From UBA2589 sp965223235 (GTDB lineage Bacteria; Gemmatimonadota; Gemmatimonadetes; Longimicrobiales; Gaopeijiaceae): a stretch of DNA of 64,000 nt. The first letter of the stretch is position 1. Each line of letters begins with the position of its first letter. The translations under genes and the position numbers were made by a program. Positions 34,718-43,741 of the stretch are shown here, piece by piece. The stretch lies in the NCBI GenBank assembly GCA_965223235.1, contig CBDCVV010000021.1, positions 558,001-622,000 on the forward strand, in the 5' to 3' direction. The notes below the pieces were generated by a model. That model saw only the letters and a list, made by a program, of their open reading frames with translations, made no database searches and was not told where the DNA came from.

Positions 34718-35877
34718 CCGCCTGTGAACGCTTCCTTCACTCGAGACCAGAATCCCTTATGAGCGCCGCGCCGGACCTCCTCTGGCGCGCCCGCCTCGAC
34801 CTCCGCTAGCCGCTCCAAGGCAGCCCTCTGGTCGGAGTTGAGGGGATTGGGGGTCCACACATGGATTCGAAGGACCTGATCGCCGCGGACCGTCCCATTC
34901 AACTCGGGTAGGCCTAGCCCCTTCATTCGGAGCACCTCGCCGCTCTGGATTCCGTCCGGGACCGTCACCCTCGCGGTGCCGTCGATCGTCGGCACTTCGA
35001 TCTCCGCGCCGAGCGCAGCTTGACTGAACGTCACCGGAAGTTCGTGCACCAGATCGGATCCCTCACGAACGAAGCGCGGGTCGTCCGCGATCTCGAGAAG
35101 TACCACGAGGTCACCTCGGTGCCCCCCTCGCGGGCCCACAGACCCTCGGCCACGCAGCGTAAGGAAGTTCTCCGACGTCACACCCGCAGGCACCTCGACC
35201 TCGATCTCACGTTCTCGCCGCAACCGCCCCTCGCCAGAACAGTCATCGCACAACGACTCGATGACCTGGCCATCACCGCCGCAAGCCCGACACGGCTGGA
35301 CACTCACGAATTGACCCACGATGGAACGCTGGACGTGTCGCTCTTCACCGGCGCCCCCGCATGTACCGCATACCGTTGGGGTGGTCCCGGGCGCCGCTCC
35401 GGACCCGGTGCACGTTCCACACTCCTCGAGGAGCGAGACACGCACCTTCTTCGTGACGCCGGTCGCCACCTCCTGAAGCGTCAATGGCAGGCGGATTCGG
35501 ACGGTGCGCCCCTTGCGAACCTTGGTCCGCTGACCACGCGCCCCTCGCATCCCAAAGAGGTCTTCCAACCCCGAGAAGCCGCTGAAGCCACCGAAGTCTC
35601 GCATGAAGATGTCGATCGCTTCTTCGAAGTCGACGCCCCCGTGCGCCGCCCCGGCTCCTCGGACACCTTGCTTTCCGTGGCGGTCGTAGAGCGCTCGCTT
35701 CTCGGAATCACGGAGCACTTCGTACGCCTCCGTGACTTCCTTGAAGCGCTCTTCGGCTTCCTTCGAACCCTGGTTCTTATCGGGGTGGTACTGCACCGCC
35801 AGCTTGCGATACGCCTTCTTGATCTCGTCCGCGCCCGCGTTCTTGGACACGCCGAGTAGTTGGTAGTAGTCCGACAT
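34714..35877 (-). CDS. dnaJ: chaperone DnaJ
   Basis: Hsp40 co-chaperone of DnaK. The 387-residue protein has the J domain with YHPDKN (His-Pro-Asp), a Gly/Phe-rich linker including MRDFGGFSGFSGLEDLFG, and four CxxCxGxG zinc repeats (CGTCTGSGA, CGTCGGAGE, CRACGGDGQ, CDDCSGEGR). The two C-terminal beta domains follow. dnaK and grpE are not in the window. hrcA lies just upstream. Confidence 0.96.
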   Translation of the reverse strand: MSDYYQLLGVSKNAGADEIKKAYRKLAVQYHPDKNQGSKEAEERFKEVTEAYEVLRDSEKRALYDRHGKQGVRGAGAAHGGVDFEEAIDIFMRDFGGFSGFSGLEDLFGMRGARGQRTKVRKGRTVRIRLPLTLQEVATGVTKKVRVSLLEECGTCTGSGAAPGTTPTVCGTCGGAGEERHVQRSIVGQFVSVQPCRACGGDGQVIESLCDDCSGEGRLRREREIEVEVPAGVTSENFLTLRGRGSVGPRGGHRGDLVVLLEIADDPRFVREGSDLVHELPVTFSQAALGAEIEVPTIDGTARVTVPDGIQSGEVLRMKGLGLPELNGTVRGDQVLRIHVWTPNPLNSDQRAALERLAEVEAGAPEEVRRGAHKGFWSRVKEAFTGG

Positions 35878-35912
35878 CTATTCCCAGTGCGGCACCCGGC
35901 GAACGGCCGGGC

Positions 35913-37049
35913 TCAAGTCGCGAGGATTCGGGTGACGAGAGAGGAAGTATAGTCGACTATCGTGACGACCTTCTCGTACGGCATCCGGGTGGGACCGATC
36001 ACGCCGATCACGCCCCTTAGGTCTCCCGCGGAGTATTCGGCGGTGACCAGAGTGAAGTCCGACAACATCGTCGAACTGTTCTCTTCACCGATCGAGATGC
36101 GGAGACTCCCACCGTGCGGCCGTCTACCCACCGCCTCAGCCAGAAGGTCCCGGTCTTCCGTCAGGCTGATGAGGTTCTTCAGCTGAGTTCCGCTCTCGAA
36201 CTCGGGTTGGGAGGCCAAGACACTCGCGGGCCCGAGTACGAGCCTCGGCGAGGCCAAAGCGTGAAGGTCGAAGAGCTCCGCGCCCGACTGGACGAACACA
36301 TTCATGAGCTCGGCACCCTGCTCGTCGTCGACCGAGTCTCGTAACCGCTCCGGAAGGGTGCTTCGGAGCTCCGAGAGACGCTGGCCGGACAACCGCTCAT
36401 TGAGTGCGACCGTGACGGTAACGAGCGTATCCGCGTGGACCTCGACAGGCAGGTCCGCGTAGACGGTCCTCACCACGCCACCTCCGATCGTCGCGACCAG
36501 GAGCACCTTCCGCTCCGAGGCTTTGATTAGCTCGATCTTCTCCAGAATGGCGTCTTCGAGCCGAGGGGCGACTGCCACCCCCAGTTCGTTCGAGATGAGG
36601 CTGAGCGCACGAGTCGCGTGGAGCACGAGGCGCTCGACGGCAGACGATGCCGAATGGAGTTCGCGCTCGAGGCTGGCCCGGTCTTCAGGAGTCGGGGCTC
36701 TCGGCTCCATGAGTCGATCCACGAAGAACCGATACGCAAGATCAGTGGGGACCCGGCCGGCCGACGTGTGAGGATGGAAGAGGTACCCCTTATCTTCGAG
36801 GTCACTCATGGTGTTCCTGACCGTGGCGGCAGACACACCGAGGTCGAACACCCGCGATACCGTGCGACTCCCCGCCGGCTCCGCCGTGTCGACGTACGTG
36901 CGCACGACGGCTTCGAGCACTTGACGCTCGCGATCGGTCAGGTCGGTACCCGCACCCTCTCTTCGTGACAACGCTGCCATACCCGAAGATCGAAAGCCGC
37001 CGGCCAGCGGGTCAACCTCAGAACGGAGTGAAGAGGGGGGAACGGTCAC
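35913..37049 (-). CDS. hrcA: heat-inducible transcription repressor HrcA
   Basis: Represses class I heat-shock genes by binding CIRCE elements. The N-terminal winged helix reads LTDRERQVLEAVVRTYVDTAEPAGSRTVSR and SAATVRNTMSDLEDKGYLFHPHTSAGRVPTD (two blocks). The long effector domain ends in GVIGVIGPTRMPYEKVVTIVDYTS. GTG 37049 overlaps the hemW stop as GTGA; ATG 36980 would be a shorter alternative of 355 residues. No CIRCE inverted repeat is visible near it. Confidence 0.95.
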   Translation of the reverse strand: MTVPPSSLRSEVDPLAGGFRSSGMAALSRREGAGTDLTDRERQVLEAVVRTYVDTAEPAGSRTVSRVFDLGVSAATVRNTMSDLEDKGYLFHPHTSAGRVPTDLAYRFFVDRLMEPRAPTPEDRASLERELHSASSAVERLVLHATRALSLISNELGVAVAPRLEDAILEKIELIKASERKVLLVATIGGGVVRTVYADLPVEVHADTLVTVTVALNERLSGQRLSELRSTLPERLRDSVDDEQGAELMNVFVQSGAELFDLHALASPRLVLGPASVLASQPEFESGTQLKNLISLTEDRDLLAEAVGRRPHGGSLRISIGEENSSTMLSDFTLVTAEYSAGDLRGVIGVIGPTRMPYEKVVTIVDYTSSLVTRILAT

Positions 37050-38188
37050 TCTTGGGTGAGCGCTAGCTCCAGTTCGACGGCCAGTTCATCGAGGAGTAGC
37101 CACCCCTCTGGAGTCAACTTGAGACGATCCCGTTCATAGCTCGCGTACCCCGAACGCCGCCAACGTTCAGCGAGGTCAGCGGCGACCGAACCCGCTGGAA
37201 TAGACACCCCCTCGGAAGTCCTCAAGCCCAGCCAGGCGTCCTCCATCCGCGCAGCGTCCCCCGTGACCTCCTCTCGACCCCCTTCACCGCATCCACCCTG
37301 CTCGAGATCTGCGACGTACCCATCGAAGTCTCGGATATTCCATTTGCGGATCGGAGGGGCATAGCTATGGGCCCCGCTTCCCAACCCGAGGTAGGGTGTC
37401 CCGATCCAGTACACTGCGTTGTGCCTGGCCCGAGCTCCGGGACGGGCGAAGTTGGACACTTCATAATGCTCGTAACCGGCTGCAGTCAGCACTTCGGAGG
37501 CCAGCAGGTACTCGTCGCGATAGCGCTGGTCGTCCACGGGTCGTTCGGTGCCCTCCCGCACTCTTCGCCCCAACGCCGTCGCCGGTTCCACCGTCAGGCC
37601 GTAGAGGGAGATGTGAGGTGCGTCGAGTCGGACTGCCTCGTCGAGGTCGGCCCGCCAGTCTCGTTCGAGGTGATCGGGCACGCCGAACATCAAATCGACA
37701 CTGACATTGACGAGCCCCGCATCCTGTGAGACTCGCACGGCTTGGCGGGCCCCTTCGGGACCGTGGAGTCGACCCATCCATCGCAGGGTCCCGGGGTCGA
37801 AGCTCTGGACACCGAGACTCAATCGATTGACGCCGGCAGCGATCCAACCGCGGGCAATCTCGCCGTCGAAGCTCTCCGGGTTCGCCTCGGAGGTCCACTC
37901 CAAGTCAGGGTTGGTCAGTCGATGAGGTCCGAGTAGCTCTCGGATGGACGCCATTGCGGAGGGACCCATGAGCGACGGAGTGCCTCCTCCGACGTACACC
38001 GTGTCGAAGGAGTCCGGAAGCTCGAAGAGGTCGTCACGCTCGACCGCCCGGAGTTCGAGTGAGAGCGCGTCGCGCCACCCGGCGAGGTCACCGGTACTGC
38101 GCACGGTCACGGCAAAGTCACAGTACAGACAGCGACGAGCACAAAAGGGCGCGTGTACGTATACGGATGTCGCCAGCGCTCGGCTCAT
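37046..38188 (-). CDS. hemW: radical SAM protein HemW (coproporphyrinogen III oxidase-like)
   Basis: Heme chaperone related to oxygen-independent coproporphyrinogen oxidase. The iron-sulfur cluster motif is CARRCLYC (CxxxCxxC), near residue 17. The HNAVYWIGTPYLGLGSGAHS segment is the HemW signature. GGGTPSLM and SLGVQSFDPGTLRWMGR are typical of the family. The frame is open about 220 codons upstream within dprA, but ATG 38188 overlaps the dprA stop as ATGA and begins right before the conserved part, giving 380 residues. Confidence 0.94.
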   Translation of the reverse strand: MSRALATSVYVHAPFCARRCLYCDFAVTVRSTGDLAGWRDALSLELRAVERDDLFELPDSFDTVYVGGGTPSLMGPSAMASIRELLGPHRLTNPDLEWTSEANPESFDGEIARGWIAAGVNRLSLGVQSFDPGTLRWMGRLHGPEGARQAVRVSQDAGLVNVSVDLMFGVPDHLERDWRADLDEAVRLDAPHISLYGLTVEPATALGRRVREGTERPVDDQRYRDEYLLASEVLTAAGYEHYEVSNFARPGARARHNAVYWIGTPYLGLGSGAHSYAPPIRKWNIRDFDGYVADLEQGGCGEGGREEVTGDAARMEDAWLGLRTSEGVSIPAGSVAADLAERWRRSGYASYERDRLKLTPEGWLLLDELAVELELALTQE

Positions 38189-39315
38189 GCTGCTCGCCGG
38201 AAGCGCATCCCCGGGAGTCGCTCCACCTCTCCGTGGATCTCGAGCGTGGTGAGTACGGCGACGAGCCGGGCCGGATCCATCGTCAGTCGCTTGGCGAGTT
38301 CGTCCACGTCCACCGGGACACCGCCCAACTCTTCTAGCACGCGACCTTCCACTCCGGATCGTGCATGCACTTCGGCTGTCGGGGCTGTTGAGTGTCCGAT
38401 GTTCGCCCCGCCCTCCACCCCGAGTACATCGAGCAGAAAGTCGTTTACGGAAATCAGCGGTCGTGCACCATCGGTCAGCAGCCGGTTCGAGCCCGCACAC
38501 GTGGGTACGTCGATCGGTCCCGGCACGGCCCAGATTTCCCGCCCGAGGTCGAGGGCGTGGTCCACCGTGATGAGCGAACCGCTTCGCCTCCCGGCCTCGA
38601 CCACGACCAAGACACGTGCAAGCGCCGCGATGATTCGATTCCGTCTGGGAAAGTGGTGAGGGAGCGCCCCTTGGCCCGGCTCGAACTCCGACACGAGGAG
38701 GCCCTGGCTTCCGATCTGTTCGTAGAGCCGCCGATGAGCGCGGGGATAGGCGATGTCGATGCCCGTCCCGAGTACAGCGACGGTGGGACCACGCTCGAGC
38801 GCACCTCGATGTGCCGCGCCGTCGACTCCTAAGGCCATCCCGCTGCACAAGGGCACGCCCCTCGACGCCAAAGCTCGACCCAACCGGTGCGCGACATCTC
38901 GGCCACGCTCAGTGGCACGCCGAGCACCGACCACCGCCACACACCCCTCGAGTAGCTCGAGATCCCCCTTCAAGAAGAGCACGGGAGGAGGATCGGAGAG
39001 GTGGCGCAACATGTCGGGGTAGCGACGGTCGGACCAAGTCAGGACGGTCACCCCCCTGGCACGGACCGTGTCGACGCGTCGGGCTACGTCCTCGAGAAGA
39101 CCAGGTTCGCGCCGGGCACGAGCAGCCCCTTCCCCCGCCAAGCGGCCGAAGGCCGCCGCCGGGGCACGCCACGCGCGTGCGGCAGAGCCGAACGCTCGAC
39201 AGAGCAGACCCACCTTGGCCGGTCCGACCCTGGGCAACGAGAGGAGCGCGAGAAGGATGGAAGCTTCGTGGGCGGAAGAGGTACCTCCGTCCACTAGGCC
39301 TACACCTTCCACCAT
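38185..39315 (-). CDS. dprA: DNA-processing protein DprA
   Basis: Protects incoming single-stranded DNA and loads RecA during transformation. The Rossmann domain carries VAVVGARRATERGRDVA, CSGMALGVDGAAHRGAL, VAVLGTGIDIAYPRAHRRLY, FPRRNRIIAALARVLVVVEA and AGSNRLLTDGARPL. An N-terminal HhH-like segment (LLSLPRVGPAKVGLL) precedes it and a C-terminal winged helix follows. Start choice is uncertain: ATG 39315 overlaps obgE by 16 bp, while GTG 39294 lies 5 bases after the obgE stop. Confidence 0.93.
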   Translation of the reverse strand: MVEGVGLVDGGTSSAHEASILLALLSLPRVGPAKVGLLCRAFGSAARAWRAPAAAFGRLAGEGAARARREPGLLEDVARRVDTVRARGVTVLTWSDRRYPDMLRHLSDPPPVLFLKGDLELLEGCVAVVGARRATERGRDVAHRLGRALASRGVPLCSGMALGVDGAAHRGALERGPTVAVLGTGIDIAYPRAHRRLYEQIGSQGLLVSEFEPGQGALPHHFPRRNRIIAALARVLVVVEAGRRSGSLITVDHALDLGREIWAVPGPIDVPTCAGSNRLLTDGARPLISVNDFLLDVLGVEGGANIGHSTAPTAEVHARSGVEGRVLEELGGVPVDVDELAKRLTMDPARLVAVLTTLEIHGEVERLPGMRFRRAA

Positions 39316-40322
39316 TCCCCTTCGCCGCCACGCTCTTCTTCGGTGACGACTTGGCTCGCGGCCCAAAGAGCTTCCAGTACCTCGCCGACCCCGTCTCGTG
39401 TGACCGAGGATACCGGATATACGCCCAACGCACCCGGAGCCGACAACGAAGGTATGTCAGCATTCGGTCCGAGCGTGTCGACCTTGCTCAGCCCGACGAT
39501 GTATGGCGTCGCAGCGAGGTCGTACGAGTACGCTTCGAGTTCGGCTCGAATGCGGTCGAACTCGCCTTGGAGGTCGAGTGCGTCCACCGGCACGAGAAGT
39601 AAGAGCACCCGCGTGCGCTCGATGTGCCTTAGGAATTGATGGCCAAGCCCCTTTCCTTCGTGAGCGCCTTCGATGATCCCGGGGATGTCCGCCAAGACGA
39701 ACGAACGAAAGTCTGGGAGCTGAACCACGCCGAGGTGGGGCTCGAGCGTCGTGAAGGGGTAGTCGGCCACCTTCGGGCGAGCCGCCGTCACCACCGAGAG
39801 GAAGGTCGACTTTCCTGCGTTGGGTTCGCCCACGAGGCCGACATCGGCAATGAGCCGTAGCTCGAGCCGCACCCGTCGCTCTTCTCCCTCCTCGCCCGGT
39901 TCCCATCGAGTGGGAGCCTGGTTCGTCGGCGTCTTGAAACGAGCATTGCCCCTTCCCCCCCGCCCGCCTCGCGCGATGACCAAGGTATCCCCTTCCGCGA
40001 TCAGTTCGCCCAGCAGTGCACCCGTGTCGTGGTCGTACGCGGCAGTACCGGGTGGAACCCGCAGCACGAGGTCTTCCCCTGATCGGCCCGTGCGGTTCTT
40101 ACCTTCTCCGTGCTTCCCCCGCTTCGCCTTGTAGTGCCTGCGGTACGAGTAGTCGAGCAGGGTCGTCAGCTGTGGATCAGCTACGAGCGACACGTCTCCG
40201 CCTTTACCCCCGTCGCCGCCTGCTGGACCCCCTCGTGGGACTCCCGACTCGCGACGCATGGCCTCTGACCCCGAGCCTCCGGTCCCTGCCACGACCTCGA
40301 TCACGGCTCGATCGACGAACAT
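39300..40322 (-). CDS. obgE: GTPase ObgE/CgtA
   Basis: Ribosome-assembly and stringent-response GTPase. The N-terminal glycine-rich Obg fold starts MFVDRAVIEVVAGTGGSGS and includes GGPAGGDGGKGGDVSL. The GTPase domain has G1 GEPNAGKST, the TTLEPHLGVV switch, G3 ADIPGIIEGAHEG and an LSKVD G4 motif. The 340-residue start at ATG 40322 follows the asparaginase stop as TGACATG; an upstream in-frame start lies inside that gene. Confidence 0.95.
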   Translation of the reverse strand: MFVDRAVIEVVAGTGGSGSEAMRRESGVPRGGPAGGDGGKGGDVSLVADPQLTTLLDYSYRRHYKAKRGKHGEGKNRTGRSGEDLVLRVPPGTAAYDHDTGALLGELIAEGDTLVIARGGRGGRGNARFKTPTNQAPTRWEPGEEGEERRVRLELRLIADVGLVGEPNAGKSTFLSVVTAARPKVADYPFTTLEPHLGVVQLPDFRSFVLADIPGIIEGAHEGKGLGHQFLRHIERTRVLLLLVPVDALDLQGEFDRIRAELEAYSYDLAATPYIVGLSKVDTLGPNADIPSLSAPGALGVYPVSSVTRDGVGEVLEALWAASQVVTEEERGGEGEWWKV

Positions 40323-40323
40323 G

Positions 40324-41343
40324 TCAGCCGCCCACTCGGAGAGGGACCGAGACATCGAAGATGGATCGCAACTCGCCCACCTCTTCCCCTCGCGTGTTGC
40401 GCAGAACTGGGGATCCGTGGCCCTTCACTGCTTGCAACTGAGTCGCAGAGAACACGTCGAGGCACTCGAGCAACCGCACCAACGCAACCTCAACCGCACG
40501 ACGCCCTCCGTCCGCGACCTTGATGGCGAAACCAAGCCCTTTCGACGGAATGCCCCCTCCGTACACGCCCTCGGCCCCCAGCTTCACGAACACGCTCCCG
40601 CGACCAGCCGCCATCACGTCGGTACAGGCACGTCCAGTCCCGCCCACCATGAACGGCTCGCCCGTCATCGCGTCGATGACCGCATGGGGGCTACCGCCGT
40701 GCTCGGCTCGATCCCCGAATCGAGCAAACGCACGCGCCATGCGATCGAGCGGTGCTGCGAAGCAGCTGACCCCGCACCCATCGACCCCGACGCGGACTTC
40801 CGACCGACGTAAGCCGGTCCACCGGCACACCTCGTCGAACATCCTCTGCTGGACCGGGTGCTCGAGGAGATGGTAGTCGTGCGGGTCCCATCCCATATGT
40901 TGGGCCAACGCCAACATACCCGCGTGCTTTCCCGAGCAGTTGTTGTGAATCGGCTCTGGCGGCTGCCCAGAGGCTGCAAGCTTGAGTGCGGCAGCTGACG
41001 AGTACGGGGCGTGTGCGCCACAACGCAGGAGCGATTCATCGCTCCCCGACTTGCGCAGAATCGAGCGAGCACCGTCGACATGGGCCGCCTCGCCCTCGTG
41101 CGAGGCACAACACAGAGCGAGCTCGGCGGGGGTCAGCCGGAAGGCGTCGACCACCCCCTCCTCGACGAGCGGAAGCGCCTGAAAAGGCTTCGCCGCCGAT
41201 CGGAGGAAGGTCAGCGCCTGTGGGTCACCGGCGGAGGCGATCAAGACTCCGTCGGCGTCCACCACCGCCGCAGAACCGAAGTGACGCGATTCCACAACGC
41301 CTCCGCGGACGACCTCGACGAGAGGCACGGTCTTGGAATTCAT
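40324..41343 (-). CDS. asparaginase, Rhizobium-type (asparaginase II family)
   Basis: Hydrolyses L-asparagine to aspartate and ammonia. It belongs to the zinc-containing, serine-lysine class typified by Rhizobium etli ReAV, not the classical E. coli type. RSAAKPFQALPL carries the catalytic Ser and Lys, NNCSGKHAGML and DGCGVSCFAAPL carry the zinc cysteines, and VKLGAEGVYGGG may carry another catalytic lysine. The 339-residue length fits. No signal peptide is seen, so it is probably cytoplasmic. Confidence 0.88.
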   Translation of the reverse strand: MNSKTVPLVEVVRGGVVESRHFGSAAVVDADGVLIASAGDPQALTFLRSAAKPFQALPLVEEGVVDAFRLTPAELALCCASHEGEAAHVDGARSILRKSGSDESLLRCGAHAPYSSAAALKLAASGQPPEPIHNNCSGKHAGMLALAQHMGWDPHDYHLLEHPVQQRMFDEVCRWTGLRRSEVRVGVDGCGVSCFAAPLDRMARAFARFGDRAEHGGSPHAVIDAMTGEPFMVGGTGRACTDVMAAGRGSVFVKLGAEGVYGGGIPSKGLGFAIKVADGGRRAVEVALVRLLECLDVFSATQLQAVKGHGSPVLRNTRGEEVGELRSIFDVSVPLRVGG

Positions 41344-41412
41344 TTTGGAATCAACAGAAAGTCATGGGGCGAGGACATACCGGAGGAGGCACCTCTGAAC
41401 CGGTCCTCCTCC

Positions 41413-43038
41413 TCAGGACCCTCGGAGAGCGGCGGGATCGAAGTTCTCGGCCTCTGTGATGAGCTCCGAGACGCCAGCCGCGGACTTCACCAGCTCCACG
41501 GCAGCCTCGAGCTGTCGGTCTTGGGGAGCCATCTGCCGGAACTGTCCGTCCGCACCGTGTGCCCGCATGGCGATCTCTCGCTCCAGATGGTACCTCACGA
41601 AGCGTTCCGCTCCCTCATAGTCCGAGCGCGAGATATCTGCCCCGAAGTCGCCGAGGGTTCCGTAGAATCCATCCACATCTTCGGATGACAGCGAAAAGCC
41701 CTCGGTGAGATTCTCGTGGGCTGCGACGTAGTCCACCGCATAGTCGAAGAGCGCGAGGAAGAAGGCGCCTGAACTCCTGAAGAGCTCCCGAACCGCTTCG
41801 ACCTCCGTACCTGTGAGCGTCTCCGGCTCCACGAACAGGTCGGGGGTGATGCCGCCCCCGCCGTACAGAGTGCGGCCACCGTCGGACTCGAAGTTCGGCC
41901 TGCCGTCGATCGAGGAAGGCTGGACCAATTGGCCGGACACCGAGAGGGTGTGCGACCGCTCCGTCTCACGCCGTTGTTCCGGCTCCAAATGAATGGAACG
42001 TCCCACCGGTGTGTACCATTTCGCCGTGGTGAGCCGCAGGACGTCTCCACCGGTGAGGGGGTACAGCGTCTGTACCGATCCCTTCCCGAATGTGGTCTCG
42101 CCGATCAGGATCGCCCGGTCGTGATCTTGCAGTGCACCCGCGATGATCTCCGACGCCGACGCGCTACCCGCGTCGATGAGAACCGCGATCGGGAGCCCAG
42201 GATACTGATCGGGACTCGACGCGGAGTACGTCTCGTTCTGAGCCGCGTCTCGACCGCGCGTTTCCACGACGACTTGCCCCGTTTCGAGGAAGAGATCGGT
42301 GGTGGCGATCCCCTGATCCAAAAGCCCGCCTGGATTCCCTCGGAGATCCAGAACGAGTCCCGTCATCCCTTCGCTCCGAAGGGAGTCGACCGCGGCTCGC
42401 ACCTCTCGGGCCGTCGTCTCACGGAAGGTGAGAAGCGGGACATATCCCACGCCGTCGTCGAGTAACTGAGCGAAGGGCACGGCACGAAGGTGGATCACTT
42501 CCCGGGTTACCGAGAAGTCGATCGGCTCCGAAACACCGGGCCGCAGCATGCGAACAGAGACATCCGTTCCCGGCTCGCCTCGGAGAAGTTCGACGGCCTG
42601 ATCGGTCACCATGGTGTCCGCTGCTACGCCGTCGATCTCGTAGAACTGATCTCCGGCTCGGATCCCCATGCGCCCTCCAGGGCCGCCCGGGATCGGACTG
42701 ACCACCGTGACGTACCCCCCGCGATCCACGACCTCGAGGCCTACCCCACCGTACTCACCCTGAGTCCGAATCCTCAGGTTCTCGAAGTCGCTCGCGGGAA
42801 GGAAAGATGAGTGGGGATCTCCGAGGTCACCGATCAAGCCATCAATCGCGGATTCGTAGAGGCTCCCGGCCTCGACATCCTCCACGAAGCTGGTCTCTAC
42901 GTGATCCACCACCTCTTGGAGCACCCGGACTCGTACGTACACGTTGTCCGAACGCTCCACGCCCTCTTGTAGGAGCCATCCTCCCAAAACCGCCGAGATC
43001 GCTAGGACCAAGACCGGCGCCGCCGCGCTTCCTTTCAT
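41413..43038 (-). CDS. S41 family C-terminal processing peptidase
   Basis: Periplasmic serine protease of 541 residues. The N-terminus PVLVLAISAVLGGWLL is a signal anchor. A PDZ domain (about 85-170, with YGGVGLEVVDRGGYVTVV) precedes the catalytic domain. DLRGNPGGLLDQ, the nucleophile in AGSASASEIIAGAL, and the lysine in GETTFGKGSVQ form the Ser-Lys site. A C-terminal part of about 150 residues extends beyond the core. It overlaps tmk by 4 bp. Confidence 0.92.
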   Translation of the reverse strand: MKGSAAAPVLVLAISAVLGGWLLQEGVERSDNVYVRVRVLQEVVDHVETSFVEDVEAGSLYESAIDGLIGDLGDPHSSFLPASDFENLRIRTQGEYGGVGLEVVDRGGYVTVVSPIPGGPGGRMGIRAGDQFYEIDGVAADTMVTDQAVELLRGEPGTDVSVRMLRPGVSEPIDFSVTREVIHLRAVPFAQLLDDGVGYVPLLTFRETTAREVRAAVDSLRSEGMTGLVLDLRGNPGGLLDQGIATTDLFLETGQVVVETRGRDAAQNETYSASSPDQYPGLPIAVLIDAGSASASEIIAGALQDHDRAILIGETTFGKGSVQTLYPLTGGDVLRLTTAKWYTPVGRSIHLEPEQRRETERSHTLSVSGQLVQPSSIDGRPNFESDGGRTLYGGGGITPDLFVEPETLTGTEVEAVRELFRSSGAFFLALFDYAVDYVAAHENLTEGFSLSSEDVDGFYGTLGDFGADISRSDYEGAERFVRYHLEREIAMRAHGADGQFRQMAPQDRQLEAAVELVKSAAGVSELITEAENFDPAALRGS

Positions 43039-43718
43039 TCCCCTTCTCCCTCCGAGCCTCGACTCCCCACCTCGTCTCCCAAGGCTGGAAACCGTTCGGC
43101 GAAGCGTCGCATGATCACCGACGTGACAAGATCGTGCACCTCTTCCACGGTGCCCGAACCATCCACGAGCTCGACATCCGCTCGCTCGGCCGCCAATGCA
43201 AGATACCCGGCTCGCACACGTCGGCGGAAGTCGCTCCCTGCCTTCTCGATCCTATCGGGCACGTCTGCACCTGCCTCTTGGCGTTCGACGGCGCGCTCCA
43301 CAGGGACGTCGAGGACTAGTGTCAGATCGGGTTCTCGGCCCCGCGTGGCGATACGAATTCCCTGCCGCACCTGATCGAGGGGAAGCCCTCGGCCATAGCC
43401 TTGATACGCCAGAGTCGAGAGTGAAAAGCGGTCGGCCACCACATGGCGCCCCACGGTCAGCTCCGGTTCGACGACCTCTTGTACGAACGCGGCCCGAGCC
43501 GCGAGGATCAGGAGAAGCTCGGTCTCCGATGGCATCTCCAGATCCTCGCGGCCGAGCACTACAGAGCGGATCGCCTCACCTACCGGCGTTCCTCCCGGCT
43601 CTCGCGTCGTGACGTGATCGACCCCTCGTTCGTCGAGCCACGCAGAGAGGAGACCGACCTGGGTCGTTTTCCCAGCGCCGTCTCCCCCCTCGAGCACTAG
43701 AAAGAGCCCCGGGGTCAC
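43035..43718 (-). CDS. tmk: thymidylate kinase
   Basis: Phosphorylates dTMP to dTDP. The 227-residue protein has the P-loop EGGDGAGKTTQ, TREPGGTPVGEAIR, the DRFSLSTLAYQGYGRGL segment and LVLDVPVERAVERQ. The C-terminus carries an acidic tail of about 15 residues beyond the core. It is coupled to the S41 peptidase gene. Confidence 0.95.
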   Translation of the reverse strand: MTPGLFLVLEGGDGAGKTTQVGLLSAWLDERGVDHVTTREPGGTPVGEAIRSVVLGREDLEMPSETELLLILAARAAFVQEVVEPELTVGRHVVADRFSLSTLAYQGYGRGLPLDQVRQGIRIATRGREPDLTLVLDVPVERAVERQEAGADVPDRIEKAGSDFRRRVRAGYLALAAERADVELVDGSGTVEEVHDLVTSVIMRRFAERFPALGDEVGSRGSEGEGE

Positions 43719-43741
43719 ATCGCCTCTAGTCGTAGGCCCGC

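Noticed and set aside
35878..37049. CIRCE element near hrcA/dnaJ
   Set aside because: No TTAGCACTC / GAGTGCTAA inverted repeat is visible.
38189..38848. 220-codon upstream extension of hemW
   Set aside because: It lies inside dprA in another frame, is Arg/Gly-rich and precedes the conserved HemW N-terminus. ATG 38188 overlaps the dprA stop.
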